Shown: piece by piece, positions 7,771 to 17,964 of the stretch
Layout of the letters: the number at the start of each line of letters is the position of its first letter
Numbering within the stretch: the stretch's first letter is position 1
Origin: Burkholderiales bacterium
Lineage (GTDB): Bacteria; Pseudomonadota; Gammaproteobacteria; Burkholderiales; Burkholderiaceae_C
Length of the DNA: 40,781 nt
NCBI GenBank assembly: GCA_017302655.1
Contig: JAFLDE010000029.1
Location: 1-40,781 of the forward strand
Direction: 5' to 3'
Position numbers and translations under genes: made by a program
Notes under the pieces: model-generated
What the model saw: the letters and a program-made list of their open reading frames with translations, nothing else
Database searches by the model: none
Told to the model about the DNA's origin: nothing

Positions 7771-9711
7771 CTACTGGTTGGTGGCGGCGAGCACCTCGGG
7801 CAAGTCGGTCAGTCCGGCCAGCAGCTTCTCGATGCCGTCCTGCCGCAAGGTGCGCAAGCCCCCGCGCTGGGCGGCCTTGAACATCTCGGCGGCCGGCGCG
7901 CGCTTGCGGATCAGCTCTCGGATCGCGTCGTCGCTGACCAGCAGCTCGTGAATGCCCAGGCGCCCCTTGTAGCCGCTGCCGTTGCAGGCCTCGCAGCCGC
8001 AGCGGCGGTACTGCTGCAAGCGGCCTGCCACGCCAAAGCGCTGCAGCCAGTCGGCCACCAGCGCCTGCTCGTCCGGCACCTCGGCCTGACTGCCTGCCGA
8101 CTGCTGGTAGAGGCGCACCAGGGAACGCAAGGCACGTTCGTCCAAGGGTTCGGCCACGCGGCATTGCAGGCACAGGCAACGCACCAGGCGCTGGGCCAAC
8201 ACGGCCAGCAACGAGTCCGAGAACATGAAGGGGTCGAGCCCGATCTCGAGCAAACGCGTCACGCTCTCGGGCGCCGAGTTGGTGTGCAGGGTGGACATCA
8301 CCAGGTGCCCGGTCAGCGAGGCTTCGACGGCGATGCGCGCGGTCTCCTCGTCGCGCATCTCGCCGATCATGATCACGTCCGGGTCGGCGCGCAGGAAGGT
8401 GCGCATGGCCGCCGCAAAGCTCCACCCAATACGCGCGTTCATCTGCACCTGACGCAGGCCCTCCTGGCTGATCTCGATCGGGTCCTCGGCCGTCCAGATC
8501 TTGCGCTTGTCCTCGTTGAGCTCGCGCATCACCGAGTGCAGGGTGGTGGTCTTGCCGCAGCCGGTGGGGCCGCAGATGAGCAGCAGTCCGTAGGGCTTGG
8601 CCATCACCTGGCGCAGGCCGGCCAGGTTGGTGTCGGACAGGCCCACCTCGTCCAGCGGCAGCGGCCGCATGCCGCCCAGCAGGCGCAGCACCACATCCTC
8701 CAGGCCCGCGCTGGTGGGCACGGTGACGATGCGCATCTCCAGCGGCGGGCCGCCGAAGCGCGTGAAGTCGATCTTGCCGTCCTGCGGCCGGCGGTGCTCG
8801 GAGATGTCGAGCTCCGCCATGATCTTCAGCCGCGCCACCAGCGCGAAGCGCACCTTGGCCGGCAGGTCGATGAAGCGGATCAGATCGCCGTCCACGCGCA
8901 GACGCACGCGCACGGGCTTGGGCGCATCGAAGCATTCGATGTGGATGTCCGAGGCGCGCGCCTCGATGGCGTCGGCAATGATGCGGTTGACCAGGCGCAC
9001 GAGCACGTTGTCCGACTCGGAGATGACGTTGCTCTCGCCCTCGGTGACGGTGGTTTCGGCCGCATTGAGCTCCTGCACCAGTTCCCGGGCCGTGACGGCC
9101 TGGCGCGCGTAGGCGGCGCCCGCAGCAGGTGCCGTCACGGCCGCCTTGCCCAGCTGGTAGGCCTTGGCGATGGCAGCCGGCAGGCTGCCCGGAAGGGCCA
9201 GCACCGGGCGCACCTTGCGTTCGCTGACGAAGCGCAGCATGTCGAGCAGGCGCTGGTCCCACGGGTCGTGCACGACGACCACCAGCGTGTCCTCGCGCAC
9301 CATCAGCGGCAGCACCTGCTCCCGCTGGGCCAAGGCACGAGGCAGCACATCCAGTGCCTCCGTTTCAGGCACGGCCACCGACAAATCCACCGTCGGCACC
9401 CCGAGCCACACCGCCAGGGTGATGCGCAGCTGCGCCTGGCTGATGAGCCCCTGCTGGACGAGCAACTCGCCGATGGGCAGGTGCTGCCCCAACGCGGACT
9501 GGCGCTGCAGCATCTGCGTCAGCGCGGTCTGGTTCAGCAGGCCGGCTTCCACCAAGGCCTCGCCCAGATGCGCGGCGTGCCGTATCGGCTGGGCTTGCAG
9601 GGCCGTCCATAAGGCATCCAGGCTCACCATCAACGGGGGCGGGCGCAGCGACTCCAGGCTCTTCGCGGAGGCCTCCAGGGCGGCGGGAACGGTGTCGTGC
9701 TCTTGGCTCAT
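7771..9711 (-). CDS. GspE/PilB-type secretion ATPase with N-terminal MshEN domain
   Basis: A 646-aa hexameric ATPase of the type II secretion / type IV pilus assembly class. In order: MshEN-like N-terminal region (LGEALVEAGLLN, GELLVQQGLISQAQL, about residues 48-180), N2 domain with ASDIHIE, Walker A GPTGCGKTT (K387), Asp box, Walker B DPDVIMIGEMRDEETA, His box TGHLVMSTLHTN, and a tetracysteine zinc site (CLQC and CGCEAC) before a C-terminal helical region. No other secretion or pilus gene lies nearby, so partner and substrate are unknown. A second member of the family lies at 18438-20222. A perfect 13-bp hairpin sits just before the start codon. Confidence 0.92.
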   Translation of the reverse strand: MSQEHDTVPAALEASAKSLESLRPPPLMVSLDALWTALQAQPIRHAAHLGEALVEAGLLNQTALTQMLQRQSALGQHLPIGELLVQQGLISQAQLRITLAVWLGVPTVDLSVAVPETEALDVLPRALAQREQVLPLMVREDTLVVVVHDPWDQRLLDMLRFVSERKVRPVLALPGSLPAAIAKAYQLGKAAVTAPAAGAAYARQAVTARELVQELNAAETTVTEGESNVISESDNVLVRLVNRIIADAIEARASDIHIECFDAPKPVRVRLRVDGDLIRFIDLPAKVRFALVARLKIMAELDISEHRRPQDGKIDFTRFGGPPLEMRIVTVPTSAGLEDVVLRLLGGMRPLPLDEVGLSDTNLAGLRQVMAKPYGLLLICGPTGCGKTTTLHSVMRELNEDKRKIWTAEDPIEISQEGLRQVQMNARIGWSFAAAMRTFLRADPDVIMIGEMRDEETARIAVEASLTGHLVMSTLHTNSAPESVTRLLEIGLDPFMFSDSLLAVLAQRLVRCLCLQCRVAEPLDERALRSLVRLYQQSAGSQAEVPDEQALVADWLQRFGVAGRLQQYRRCGCEACNGSGYKGRLGIHELLVSDDAIRELIRKRAPAAEMFKAAQRGGLRTLRQDGIEKLLAGLTDLPEVLAATNQ

Positions 9712-9719
9712 GATTCTTC

Positions 9720-9748
9720 GGTTGAAGGCTCACCTTGAGCCTTCAACC
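9720..9748 (-). promoter_or_regulatory. Perfect 13-bp inverted repeat in the leader of the GspE-type gene
   Basis: GGTTGAAGGCTCA (9720-9732), three-base spacer, TGAGCCTTCAACC (9736-9748). In the minus-strand RNA it forms a 13-bp stem ending 8 bases before the ATG, so it covers the region where ribosomes bind. It has no T tract, so it is not a typical terminator. It could be an operator, a translational control hairpin or a protein-binding RNA. Confidence 0.75.
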
Positions 9749-9868
9749 CTCAGTATCTGAACGGGGGGACCGTGAGACCGAAGACCCACCTCCAGAACTT
9801 GCGCTGGATCAGGCCCTTCCCGTGATGTGTTGCACCAAAGCCAAGGTCCGTACGGAGCCCGAACAAAA

Positions 9869-9892
9869 AAAGGCGCCCCGAAGGGCGCCTTT
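9869..9892 (-). terminator. Rho-independent terminator of the liv operon
   Basis: AAAGGCGCCC, loop CGAA, GGGCGCCTTT, flanked on the left by further A residues (9865-9871) that read as a U tract on the minus strand. It lies about 17 bases after the stop of the livK-type gene and would end the ten-gene minus-strand run. Confidence 0.9.
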
Positions 9893-9909
9893 CATCGCGA
9901 GCAGATGCT

Positions 9910-11064
9910 TTACTGCGCGTAGTCGCGCACCACGCGCCAGCGGCCGTCCTGGATCTGCGACAGGCGCACCGCCGTGCTGCCCAGGCGCTTGGTGGCCGTG
10001 AACGTGGCGCCCGCCGAGCCGAAGATGTCAGGCGGGATGGTCATCGAGTCCATGGCCTTGATGAAGCTGTCGGTGGTCAGGTTCGCCCCGGCCTTGTCGG
10101 CCGCACGGATGAAGCCGTCCATGATGATGTAGCCGTAGGCCGAGAACACCGTCGGGTCTTCGTTGAACTTGGTCTTGTACTTGTTGGCCCAGAAGCGGAT
10201 CGGCTGGGAGGCCTCGTCCAGGTAGGGGTTCTGCACCGTCATGGCGGCGTAGAAGCCATCGGTGAACTTGGGCCCGAGGCGGTGGATGAGGTCGGTGTAG
10301 GCGCCGCTGGAGCCCAGGAAGGTCGGGTTGAAGCCGGTCTTGCGCGATTCACCGATGGTGCCGATGGTTTCGCGGATCAGGGTGCCCATGACGACGAAGT
10401 CGCAGCCGCTGCTCTTGAGCTTGGCGACCTGCGAGCTGAACTCGGTGGCGCCGCGCTTGAAGGTGGTCTTCTCGGCGATGGCCACGCCGCTGGCTTCGGC
10501 GCCGCGCAGGATCTCCAGGCCGAAGTCGTCATCCTGGTAGTGCACGCAGACCTTCTGCGCCTTCTTCTCGGCCACCAGCAGGGGCAGCATGACCTTGATC
10601 TGGTCGAAGTAGGGCACGGCGAAGGAGTACTTCAGCCGGTGGTGCGGCTCGTACATCTCGCGCGCCGCGGTGAGCGGGAAGAAGTTGATGACGTTCTTCT
10701 GGAACTGGATGGGCATGGCCGCCATGTTGTTGGCGGTGCCGATGTGGCCGGCCATGGCGAAGATCTGGTCCTGATTGACCAGCTTCTGTGCGGCCAGCAC
10801 GGCGCGGCGCGGGTCGTAGCCGGAGTCCTCGAAGAGCAGCTTGATCTTGCGGCCTTGCACGCCGCCTTGCTCGTTCAGTTCTTCCACGCGCAGCAGCATG
10901 CCGTTGCGCGCCTGCTTGCCGAAGGGCGCCAGTGGGCCGGAAAGGTCCTGGATGGAGCCGACAACGATCTCGGACTTGCTCACGCCCTGGGTCTTCTGGG
11001 CCTGGGCGACGGGAAGCATCAGCGCTGCAGCGGCAGCGGCGGTGAGGAGCTGGGTGAACTTCAT
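9910..11064 (-). CDS. livK: Branched-chain amino acid-type ABC transporter substrate-binding protein
   Basis: Periplasmic binding protein, 384 aa, of the type I Leu/Ile/Val-binding family. Signal peptide about residues 1-22 (MKFTQLLTAAAAAALMLPVAQA). The mature part starts with VSKSEIVVGSIQDLSGPLAPFGKQARNG, typical of the family, and includes LFEDSGYDPRRAVLAAQKLV. It is the last gene of a liv set, 12 bases after an acyl-CoA ligase gene and before a strong terminator. Because the neighbour is an acyl-CoA ligase, the true ligand may be an aromatic or other organic acid; the sequence does not decide this. Confidence 0.92.
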   Translation of the reverse strand: MKFTQLLTAAAAAALMLPVAQAQKTQGVSKSEIVVGSIQDLSGPLAPFGKQARNGMLLRVEELNEQGGVQGRKIKLLFEDSGYDPRRAVLAAQKLVNQDQIFAMAGHIGTANNMAAMPIQFQKNVINFFPLTAAREMYEPHHRLKYSFAVPYFDQIKVMLPLLVAEKKAQKVCVHYQDDDFGLEILRGAEASGVAIAEKTTFKRGATEFSSQVAKLKSSGCDFVVMGTLIRETIGTIGESRKTGFNPTFLGSSGAYTDLIHRLGPKFTDGFYAAMTVQNPYLDEASQPIRFWANKYKTKFNEDPTVFSAYGYIIMDGFIRAADKAGANLTTDSFIKAMDSMTIPPDIFGSAGATFTATKRLGSTAVRLSQIQDGRWRVVRDYAQ

Positions 11065-11076
11065 CGAGCGGGTCTC

Positions 11077-12924
11077 CTAGGGTTGTGGGGCATACATCTG
11101 GTCGATCAGCGCGGCGTACTTCTTCTGCACGAAGCTGCGCTTGAGCTTCATGGTCGGGGTCAGTTCCTCATCTTCCGCGCTGAGCTGGGTCTCAAGCAAG
11201 CGGAAGCGTTTGATTTGCTCGACGCGGGCAAACTCGCGGTTGACGCGGTCGACCTCGGTCTGGATCAGCGCCACCACCTCGGGGGCGCGCGTCAAGCTGG
11301 CGTAGTTGCTGAAGGGGATGTCGTGCTCCTGCGCGTAGCGCTCGACGTTCTCCTGGTCGATCATCACCAGCGCCGTCAGGTAGGCGCGCTTGTCGCCAAT
11401 CACCACCGCGTCCGTCACGTAGGGCGAGAACTTCAGCTGGTTCTCGATCTCGCTCGGGGTGATGTTCTTGCCACCGGCGGTGATGATGATGTCCTTCATG
11501 CGGTCGGTGATGCGGAACAGGCCGTCGGCGTCGACCTCGCCGACGTCGCCGGTGTGGAACCAACCCTCAGCATCCATCACCTCGGCGGTCTTGTCCGGCA
11601 GGTTCAGATAGCCCTTGAAGAGATGAGGGCCTCGCGTCAGCAACTCGCCGGTGGACGGATCGACCCGCATCTCCACCCCGGTGGCGGCCGGGCCGATGGA
11701 ACCCGGGCGGATGCGATCGGGCTGGGTGAGCGTGCCGTAGGCGCAGGTTTCGGTCATGCCCCAGCCCTCGAGCATGGGCACGCCCAGGGACAGGTACCAA
11801 CGGATCAGCTCAGGCGAGATAGGCGCCGCCCCGCTGAGCAGCACGCGCGCACGCTGGATGCCGAGCATGCGCCGCACATTGCCCAGCACCAGCCAGTCGG
11901 CCAGCTGGTACTCGCACTTCAAGAGGGCGGGCACGGACTGGCCGGCCAGCACGCGGTCGGCCACGCGGCGGCCGCAGCCCAGCGCCCAGGCATAGGCCAA
12001 CTGCTGCAGCTTGCCGGCCTCGCGCACGGCGATGTGGATGCCGCTGTAGAACTTCTCCCACACGCGGGGAACGGCGAAGAGCACGTGCGGCGCCACTTCG
12101 CGGACGTTCTCGGCAAAGGTCTCAGGGCTCTCGACGAAGTTCAGCGAGGCCCCGCTGAGGATGCCCGAATAGGCACCGATCATGCGTTCGGCGATGTGGC
12201 ACAGCGGCAGGAAGCAGATGCGCTCGTCCTGGTCGTTCTGAGGCAGGTTGCTCACCGCGCTGCGCGTCGCGTACACGAGCCCTCCCTGGCTGTGCATCGC
12301 GCCCTTGGGTTTGCCGGTGGTGCCTGAGGTGTAGACCAGGATGGCGAGCTGCTCCGGCCGCACGGCCTGCCAGTCCAGCGTGGCCGGGCTCCCCCGACCA
12401 AGCTGACGCAGCCGTTCCAGGCTGATCACCATCGGGTCGTTGAAGGTCTCCAGGCCCTTGAAGTCGAAGACCACGATGTGCTGGAGCAGGGGCAGGCGCT
12501 CGCGCACCTCCAGCACCTTGTCCAGTTGTTCGTCGTCCTCCACGAACAGCACCCGAGTCGCACTGTCCAGGCACAGGTACTCGACCTGACTGGGCGCGTC
12601 GGTCGGATAGATGCCGTTGGCGACGCCGCCGAGGCTCTGGATGGCCAGGTCGGTGAGCAGCCACTCCAGCCGCGTGTTGGCCAGGATGCCAGCCACCTGC
12701 CCGTCCTGCAGGCCGAGCTCGCGCAGGCCCAGCGCCATCTCGCGCACCGCCTCGCCTACCTGCCGCCAGGTCCAGCTGCGCCAGATGCCGAGCTTCTTCT
12801 CGCGCAGGAAGACGCGGTCGCCCCGCTGCGCGACGCCGTTCCAGAACAGCGCGGGGATCGTGTCGCCAGGCAGTTCCGGGCCTTCGCCGCGCGCGGCCGT
12901 CTGCGGTTGCCAGAGTTTGCTCAT
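11077..12924 (-). CDS. AMP-forming acyl-CoA synthetase (long-chain fatty acid type)
   Basis: A 615-aa adenylate-forming enzyme that activates a carboxylic acid with ATP and CoA. Motifs: P-loop-like LVYTSGTTGKPKGAMHS, LEGWGMTET (A5 region), GWFHTGDVG, the hinge RITDRMKDIIITAGGKN, and the C-terminal lysine region TPTMKLKRSFV. It resembles the FadD15-type long-chain fatty acid ligases found inside liv clusters of many Burkholderiales. It lies 7 bases after livF and 12 before livK, so the imported acid is probably its substrate. The substrate is not readable from the sequence. Confidence 0.92.
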   Translation of the reverse strand: MSKLWQPQTAARGEGPELPGDTIPALFWNGVAQRGDRVFLREKKLGIWRSWTWRQVGEAVREMALGLRELGLQDGQVAGILANTRLEWLLTDLAIQSLGGVANGIYPTDAPSQVEYLCLDSATRVLFVEDDEQLDKVLEVRERLPLLQHIVVFDFKGLETFNDPMVISLERLRQLGRGSPATLDWQAVRPEQLAILVYTSGTTGKPKGAMHSQGGLVYATRSAVSNLPQNDQDERICFLPLCHIAERMIGAYSGILSGASLNFVESPETFAENVREVAPHVLFAVPRVWEKFYSGIHIAVREAGKLQQLAYAWALGCGRRVADRVLAGQSVPALLKCEYQLADWLVLGNVRRMLGIQRARVLLSGAAPISPELIRWYLSLGVPMLEGWGMTETCAYGTLTQPDRIRPGSIGPAATGVEMRVDPSTGELLTRGPHLFKGYLNLPDKTAEVMDAEGWFHTGDVGEVDADGLFRITDRMKDIIITAGGKNITPSEIENQLKFSPYVTDAVVIGDKRAYLTALVMIDQENVERYAQEHDIPFSNYASLTRAPEVVALIQTEVDRVNREFARVEQIKRFRLLETQLSAEDEELTPTMKLKRSFVQKKYAALIDQMYAPQP

Positions 12925-12931
12925 GGGGTGC

Positions 12932-13701
<770 letters not shown>

Positions 13702-13705
<4 letters not shown>

Positions 13706-14475
13706 TGGGCGGCCCCCAGGTAGCTCTCGACCACGGCGGGGTCGCGCTGCACCTCCTCGGGCGTGCCCAGCGCCAGCTTCTCGCCATGGTGCATGGCCAG
13801 CACGCGCGTGCTGGCGCGGCCCACCAGGCTCATGTCGTGCTCGACCATCAGCACGGTGATGCCCAGCTGCTGCGTGATGTCGGCGATCCAGAAGGCCAGG
13901 TCGGTCGTCTCCTCGACGTTCAGGCCGCTGGACGGCTCGTCAAGCAGCAGCAGCTCGGGCTCGCAAGCCAACGCCCGCGCCAGTTCGACGATCTTGCGCA
14001 CGCCATAGGGCAGGCCGGCGACCAGGGTGTCGCGGTAGGGCTGGAGGTTCAGGAAATCGATGACCTCCTCGACCTTCAGGCGGGCGGCGCGCTCCTGTTC
14101 GCGCACGCGGCTGGTGAACAGCATCTCGCGCCACAGCGAGTGCTGCAGGTGCGTGTGCCGGCCGATGAGCAGGTTCTGCAGCACGCTGGCGTACTCGAAG
14201 AGCTCGATGTTCTGGAAGGTGCGCGCGATGCCCAGCCGCGCCATCGCGTGGGCGGGCAATCGGGAAATCTCCTGGCCCTTGAAGAGGATGCGACCGCTGG
14301 TGGGCGGGTAGAGCCGGCTGATCAGGTTGAACACCGTGGTCTTGCCCGCGCCATTGGGTCCGATCAGGGTGAAGACCTCGCCCTTGCGCACGTCAAAGCT
14401 GATGCCATTGACGGCCTTCACGCCGCCGAAGTGGCGGGTGAGGTTCTCGACGTTCAGCAGCACGTCTCCCTTCAC
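13702..14475 (-). CDS. livG: Branched-chain amino acid-type ABC transporter ATP-binding protein LivG
   Basis: Second ATPase subunit, 257 aa. Walker A GPNGAGKTTVFNL, the LivG-style signature LPYGVRKIVELARALA in place of LSGGQ, Walker B LLLLDEPSSGLNVEE and H-loop VLMVEHDMSLV. It overlaps livM and livF by four bases on each side, so the stoichiometry is probably set by coupled translation. Confidence 0.94.
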
Positions 14476-15548
14476 CGCAATCTCTCCGATTTCTGATAGC
14501 TCTTCTGCCGCGCCAGCAAGCCGCGCCGGTAGAAGGGGAAGAGTTGCAGCCAGGTGCGGATCTTCAGCCAGCGGCCGTAGATGCCGCGTGGCTCGAACAT
14601 CACGAAGGCGATGAGCACCAGACCGTAGACCGCCGCCTTCAGGCCCGGTGCCTGCGCGATGTGGTCGGGCAGGAAGTCCTTCAGCTGCGAGATGGCCTGC
14701 GGCGCGGCGACCAGGAAGATGGCGCCCAGGAAGGCGCCGTGCACGCTGCCCAGGCCGCCGATGGTGACGAGCAGCAGCAGGTCGATGGAGTGCAGGATGC
14801 CGAAGTCACCCGGCGAGAGAAAGGTGATGAAGTGTGCGTACAGCGCCCCGCCGATGCCAGCGAGCAGCGCCGACAGCGCAAAGGACAGGGTCTTGGTGCG
14901 CGCCAGATGGATGCCCATGCATTGCGCGCTGATCTCCGAGTCGCGCACCGCCACGAAGGCGCGTCCGGTGGGAGAGCGCAGCAGGTTCAGCACGCCCAGG
15001 CAGGACAGCACGGCGATCGTGAGGCACAGGAAGTAGAACTCGCGCTCGCTCTCCAGCACCCATCCGAAGGCCTGCGGACGGCTGACCAACAGGCCGGCGT
15101 TGCCGCCGGTCAGCGACTGCCAGCGCGCGAACACCTCTTCGATGATGAAACCGAAGCTCAGCGTGGCGATGGCGAGGTAGATGCCCTTCACGCGTAGCGA
15201 GGGCAGCGCCACCACCACGCCCACCGCCGCCGCCAGCAGGCCGGCCAAGGGAATGGTGAGAAAGAAGGGCCAGCCTTGCGCGTTCATCAGAGCCTGCGCA
15301 TAGGCCCCCACCCCGAGCAGGCCGGCGTGGCCCATGCTGAAGAGCCCGGTGAAACCCGCCAGCAGCATCAGCCCGAGGCCGACCACGCCGTAGATCAGCA
15401 TCAGCGTGAGTTGCGACAGGCCGTAGCTTTCCAGCCACCAGGGCGCAGCGAACAGCACAACCAGCAGCAGCGCGTACCAGAAGCGCTGGCCGCCGTGCTT
15501 GACCAGGTCGATGTCCTGGTCGTAGGAGGTCTTGAAGAGGAACCTCAT
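14472..15548 (-). CDS. livM: Branched-chain amino acid-type ABC transporter permease LivM
   Basis: Inner-membrane permease, 358 aa, with about eight to ten hydrophobic segments and the family's coupling region GRAFVAVRDSEISAQCMGI. It also has GVVGLGLMLLAGFTGLFSMGHAGLLGVGAYAQA, which is typical of LivM. It overlaps livH by four bases and livG by four bases. Confidence 0.94.
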   Translation of the reverse strand: MRFLFKTSYDQDIDLVKHGGQRFWYALLLVVLFAAPWWLESYGLSQLTLMLIYGVVGLGLMLLAGFTGLFSMGHAGLLGVGAYAQALMNAQGWPFFLTIPLAGLLAAAVGVVVALPSLRVKGIYLAIATLSFGFIIEEVFARWQSLTGGNAGLLVSRPQAFGWVLESEREFYFLCLTIAVLSCLGVLNLLRSPTGRAFVAVRDSEISAQCMGIHLARTKTLSFALSALLAGIGGALYAHFITFLSPGDFGILHSIDLLLLVTIGGLGSVHGAFLGAIFLVAAPQAISQLKDFLPDHIAQAPGLKAAVYGLVLIAFVMFEPRGIYGRWLKIRTWLQLFPFYRRGLLARQKSYQKSERLR

Positions 15549-16426
15549 ACCTTCTTCGCCAGCCTTTCACCGAACAGGCCGTGCGGCATCACCCACAGCA
15601 TGACGAGCACCAGGATGTAGGGCGTCACGTCCTTGAAACCCTCGGGCAGGTAGAAGCCGGCCAGGCTTTCCACCACGCCGATGATGACGCCGCCCACGAT
15701 GGCGCCGGGCAGGCTGCCGAAGCCTCCAACCACGGCGGCGGGGAAGGCTTTCAGGCCGATGAGGCCCATGTTGGCGTGCACGAAGGTGATGGGCGCGAGC
15801 AGCACCGCCGCCAGGCCGGCCACGGCGGCGGCCAGCGCCCAGACATAGCCGTTGATGCGCCGCACGGGGATGCCCATGTAGTAGGCCGCCAACTGGTTCT
15901 GAGAAGCGGCCTGCATGGCCACACCGACGCGGGTGTAGCGGAACAGCGCGTACAGAAGCGCGCACAGCAGCAGCGTGGCGCCGATCACCACCAGTTGCTC
16001 GGCCGCCATCACCAGCCCACCGGGCAGTTGAAGCGGGCCGGTGTAGGGCAGCTTGAGCGCGTGGGTGTCGGTGCCCACACCGGGCAGCATGGTGATAACG
16101 CCTCTGGCCACATAGCCCAGGCCCAGGGTCAGCATGACGATGGAGAAGGCCGGCTGCCCGAGCACCGGGCGGATGGCCGCGCGTTCCACAAGCCAGCCCA
16201 CAAAGGCCATCACCAGCAGCGTCAGCGGCAGCGCCAGCCACAGCGACATGGCCTGCTGGTTGAGCAGGAAGAGCGCCACGAAGGCGCCCACCATCATCAG
16301 GTCGCCCTGCGCGAAGCTGACCGTCTCGGTGGCCTTGTAGATGAGCACGAAGCCCAGCGCGATGAGGCCGTAGATGCAACCCGCCGCCACCCCCGAAACA
16401 AGGATCTGCAACAGCGCGCCACTCAT
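15545..16426 (-). CDS. livH: Branched-chain amino acid-type ABC transporter permease LivH
   Basis: Inner-membrane permease, 293 aa. The chosen ATG at 16426 has GGAGG eight bases upstream and starts MSGALLQILVSGVAAGCIYG, the usual LivH beginning; a longer frame to 16477 would run into tctA. Family segments are LGFVLIYKATETVSFAQGDLMM, the AMQAASQNQLAAYYMGI coupling loop and AFPAAVVGGFGSLPGAIVGG. It follows tctA by 19 bases. Confidence 0.94.
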   Translation of the reverse strand: MSGALLQILVSGVAAGCIYGLIALGFVLIYKATETVSFAQGDLMMVGAFVALFLLNQQAMSLWLALPLTLLVMAFVGWLVERAAIRPVLGQPAFSIVMLTLGLGYVARGVITMLPGVGTDTHALKLPYTGPLQLPGGLVMAAEQLVVIGATLLLCALLYALFRYTRVGVAMQAASQNQLAAYYMGIPVRRINGYVWALAAAVAGLAAVLLAPITFVHANMGLIGLKAFPAAVVGGFGSLPGAIVGGVIIGVVESLAGFYLPEGFKDVTPYILVLVMLWVMPHGLFGERLAKKV

Positions 16427-16445
16427 GGCGATAGCCTCCGGTGCC

Positions 16446-17951
16446 TCATGCGTCCTCCTCCTTGAAGGTTTCCTCACGCTTCTTGCTGATGGAGGGCAGC
16501 AGCACCACGAGGCAGATCAGCAGTGCCGCGGCCAGCAGCCCAGCGGACAAGGGACGCGACAGGAAGCTGCCCCAGTCGCCGCGCGCGATGAGCAGGGCCC
16601 GGCGCAAGTTTTCCTCCATCAGCGGGCCGAGGATGAAGCCCAGCAGCAGCGGCACGGGTTCGCAATGCAGCTTGTGAAAGACGTAGCCCAAGGTCGCGAA
16701 GCCGGCCGTCATCAGCACGTCGAAGGGGTTGTTGTTGATGGAGTACGCACCCACGCAGCAGAAGCAGACGATGGCGGGGAACAGCAGCCGGTAGGGCACG
16801 GTGAGCAGCTTGACCCACATGCCGACCAGCGGCAGATTCAGCACCACCAGCATCAGGTTGCCGATCCACATGCTGGCGATCAGGCCCCAGAACAACTCGG
16901 GGTTCGCACTCATCACCAGCGGACCAGGCTGGATGCCCTTGAGCACCATCGCACCGGCCATCAGGGCCATCACCCCGTTGGGCGGGATGCCCAGCACCAG
17001 CAGCGGCACGAAGCTGACCTGGGCGCCGGCGTTGTTCGCGCTCTCCGGCGCCGCCACCCCCTCGATCGCCCCCTGGCCGAAGCGGCTCGGGTCCTTGGCC
17101 AACTTCTTCTCGATGGTGTAGCTGGCAAAGGCGCCGAGCATGGCGGCATTGCCGGGCAGCGCGCCCAGCAGAGAACCCAGGGCCGTGCCACGCACCATGG
17201 CTGGGAACGCGGCCTTCAGATCTTCCTTGGTCGGCATCAGGCCATGCACATGCTTGGTGTAGACCTCGCGGTGCTCGCTGCCCTTGGCCAGGTGAGCGAT
17301 CAACTCCCCGAACCCGAACAGGCCCATGGCCACCACCACCACGCCGAAGCCGTCGGCCAGTTCCGGCCGATCGAAGCTGAAGCGGGCGACGCCGCTGATG
17401 ACATCGGAATTCACCTGCCCGAGCAGGATGCCCAGGATCACCATGGCCAGGGCCTTGATGAAGGAGCCCGAGGCGAGGATGACCGCCGCCACCAGACCCA
17501 GCACCATCAGCGCCACGTACTCATGCGCGCCGAACTGTTGCGCCATCTGCACCAGCGGCGGCGCAAACAGCGCGATCACCAGTGTGCCCACGCAGCCGGC
17601 GAAGAAGCTGCCGATCGCGGCGATGGACAGTGCCGCTCCCGCCCTGCCCTTGCGCGCCATCTGGTAGCCGTCCAGCGTGGTGACCACCGAGGTCGCCTCG
17701 CCCGGCACGTTCAGCAGGATGGCGGTGGTGCTTCCGCCGTACTGCGCGCCGTAGTAGATGCCGGCCAGCATGATGAGCGCCGGCAGCGCGTCCATGCCGT
17801 ACACCGAAGGCAGCAGCATGGCGATGGTGGCGATCGGCCCCAAACCAGGCAGCACACCGATCAGGGTGCCGACCAGCACGCCGCCCAGCGCATACAGCAG
17901 GTTTTGGAAGGTGAAGGCAACCGCGAAGCCCATCAACAGGTTGTCGAGCAT
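16446..17951 (-). CDS. tctA: Tripartite tricarboxylate transporter large membrane subunit TctA
   Basis: Large permease subunit (501 aa, about 10-12 hydrophobic segments) of a tripartite tricarboxylate transporter. Typical features are GTLIGVLPGLGPIATIAMLLP near residues 28-48, YGGSTTAILLNVPGEATSVVT, and the mirrored GLPGNAAMLGAF-like segment near the middle. It follows tctB by 13 bases. No TctC binding-protein gene is present in the window, so the solute receptor must be encoded elsewhere. It is placed between a secretion ATPase gene and livH in one continuous run. Confidence 0.93.
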   Translation of the reverse strand: MLDNLLMGFAVAFTFQNLLYALGGVLVGTLIGVLPGLGPIATIAMLLPSVYGMDALPALIMLAGIYYGAQYGGSTTAILLNVPGEATSVVTTLDGYQMARKGRAGAALSIAAIGSFFAGCVGTLVIALFAPPLVQMAQQFGAHEYVALMVLGLVAAVILASGSFIKALAMVILGILLGQVNSDVISGVARFSFDRPELADGFGVVVVAMGLFGFGELIAHLAKGSEHREVYTKHVHGLMPTKEDLKAAFPAMVRGTALGSLLGALPGNAAMLGAFASYTIEKKLAKDPSRFGQGAIEGVAAPESANNAGAQVSFVPLLVLGIPPNGVMALMAGAMVLKGIQPGPLVMSANPELFWGLIASMWIGNLMLVVLNLPLVGMWVKLLTVPYRLLFPAIVCFCCVGAYSINNNPFDVLMTAGFATLGYVFHKLHCEPVPLLLGFILGPLMEENLRRALLIARGDWGSFLSRPLSAGLLAAALLICLVVLLPSISKKREETFKEEDA

Positions 17952-17964
17952 CAGGCGGCCTTTC

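Noticed and set aside
10282-12327. 681-residue open frame on the plus strand over livK and the acyl-CoA ligase gene
   Set aside because: It is antisense to two well-supported genes and has no recognisable motif.
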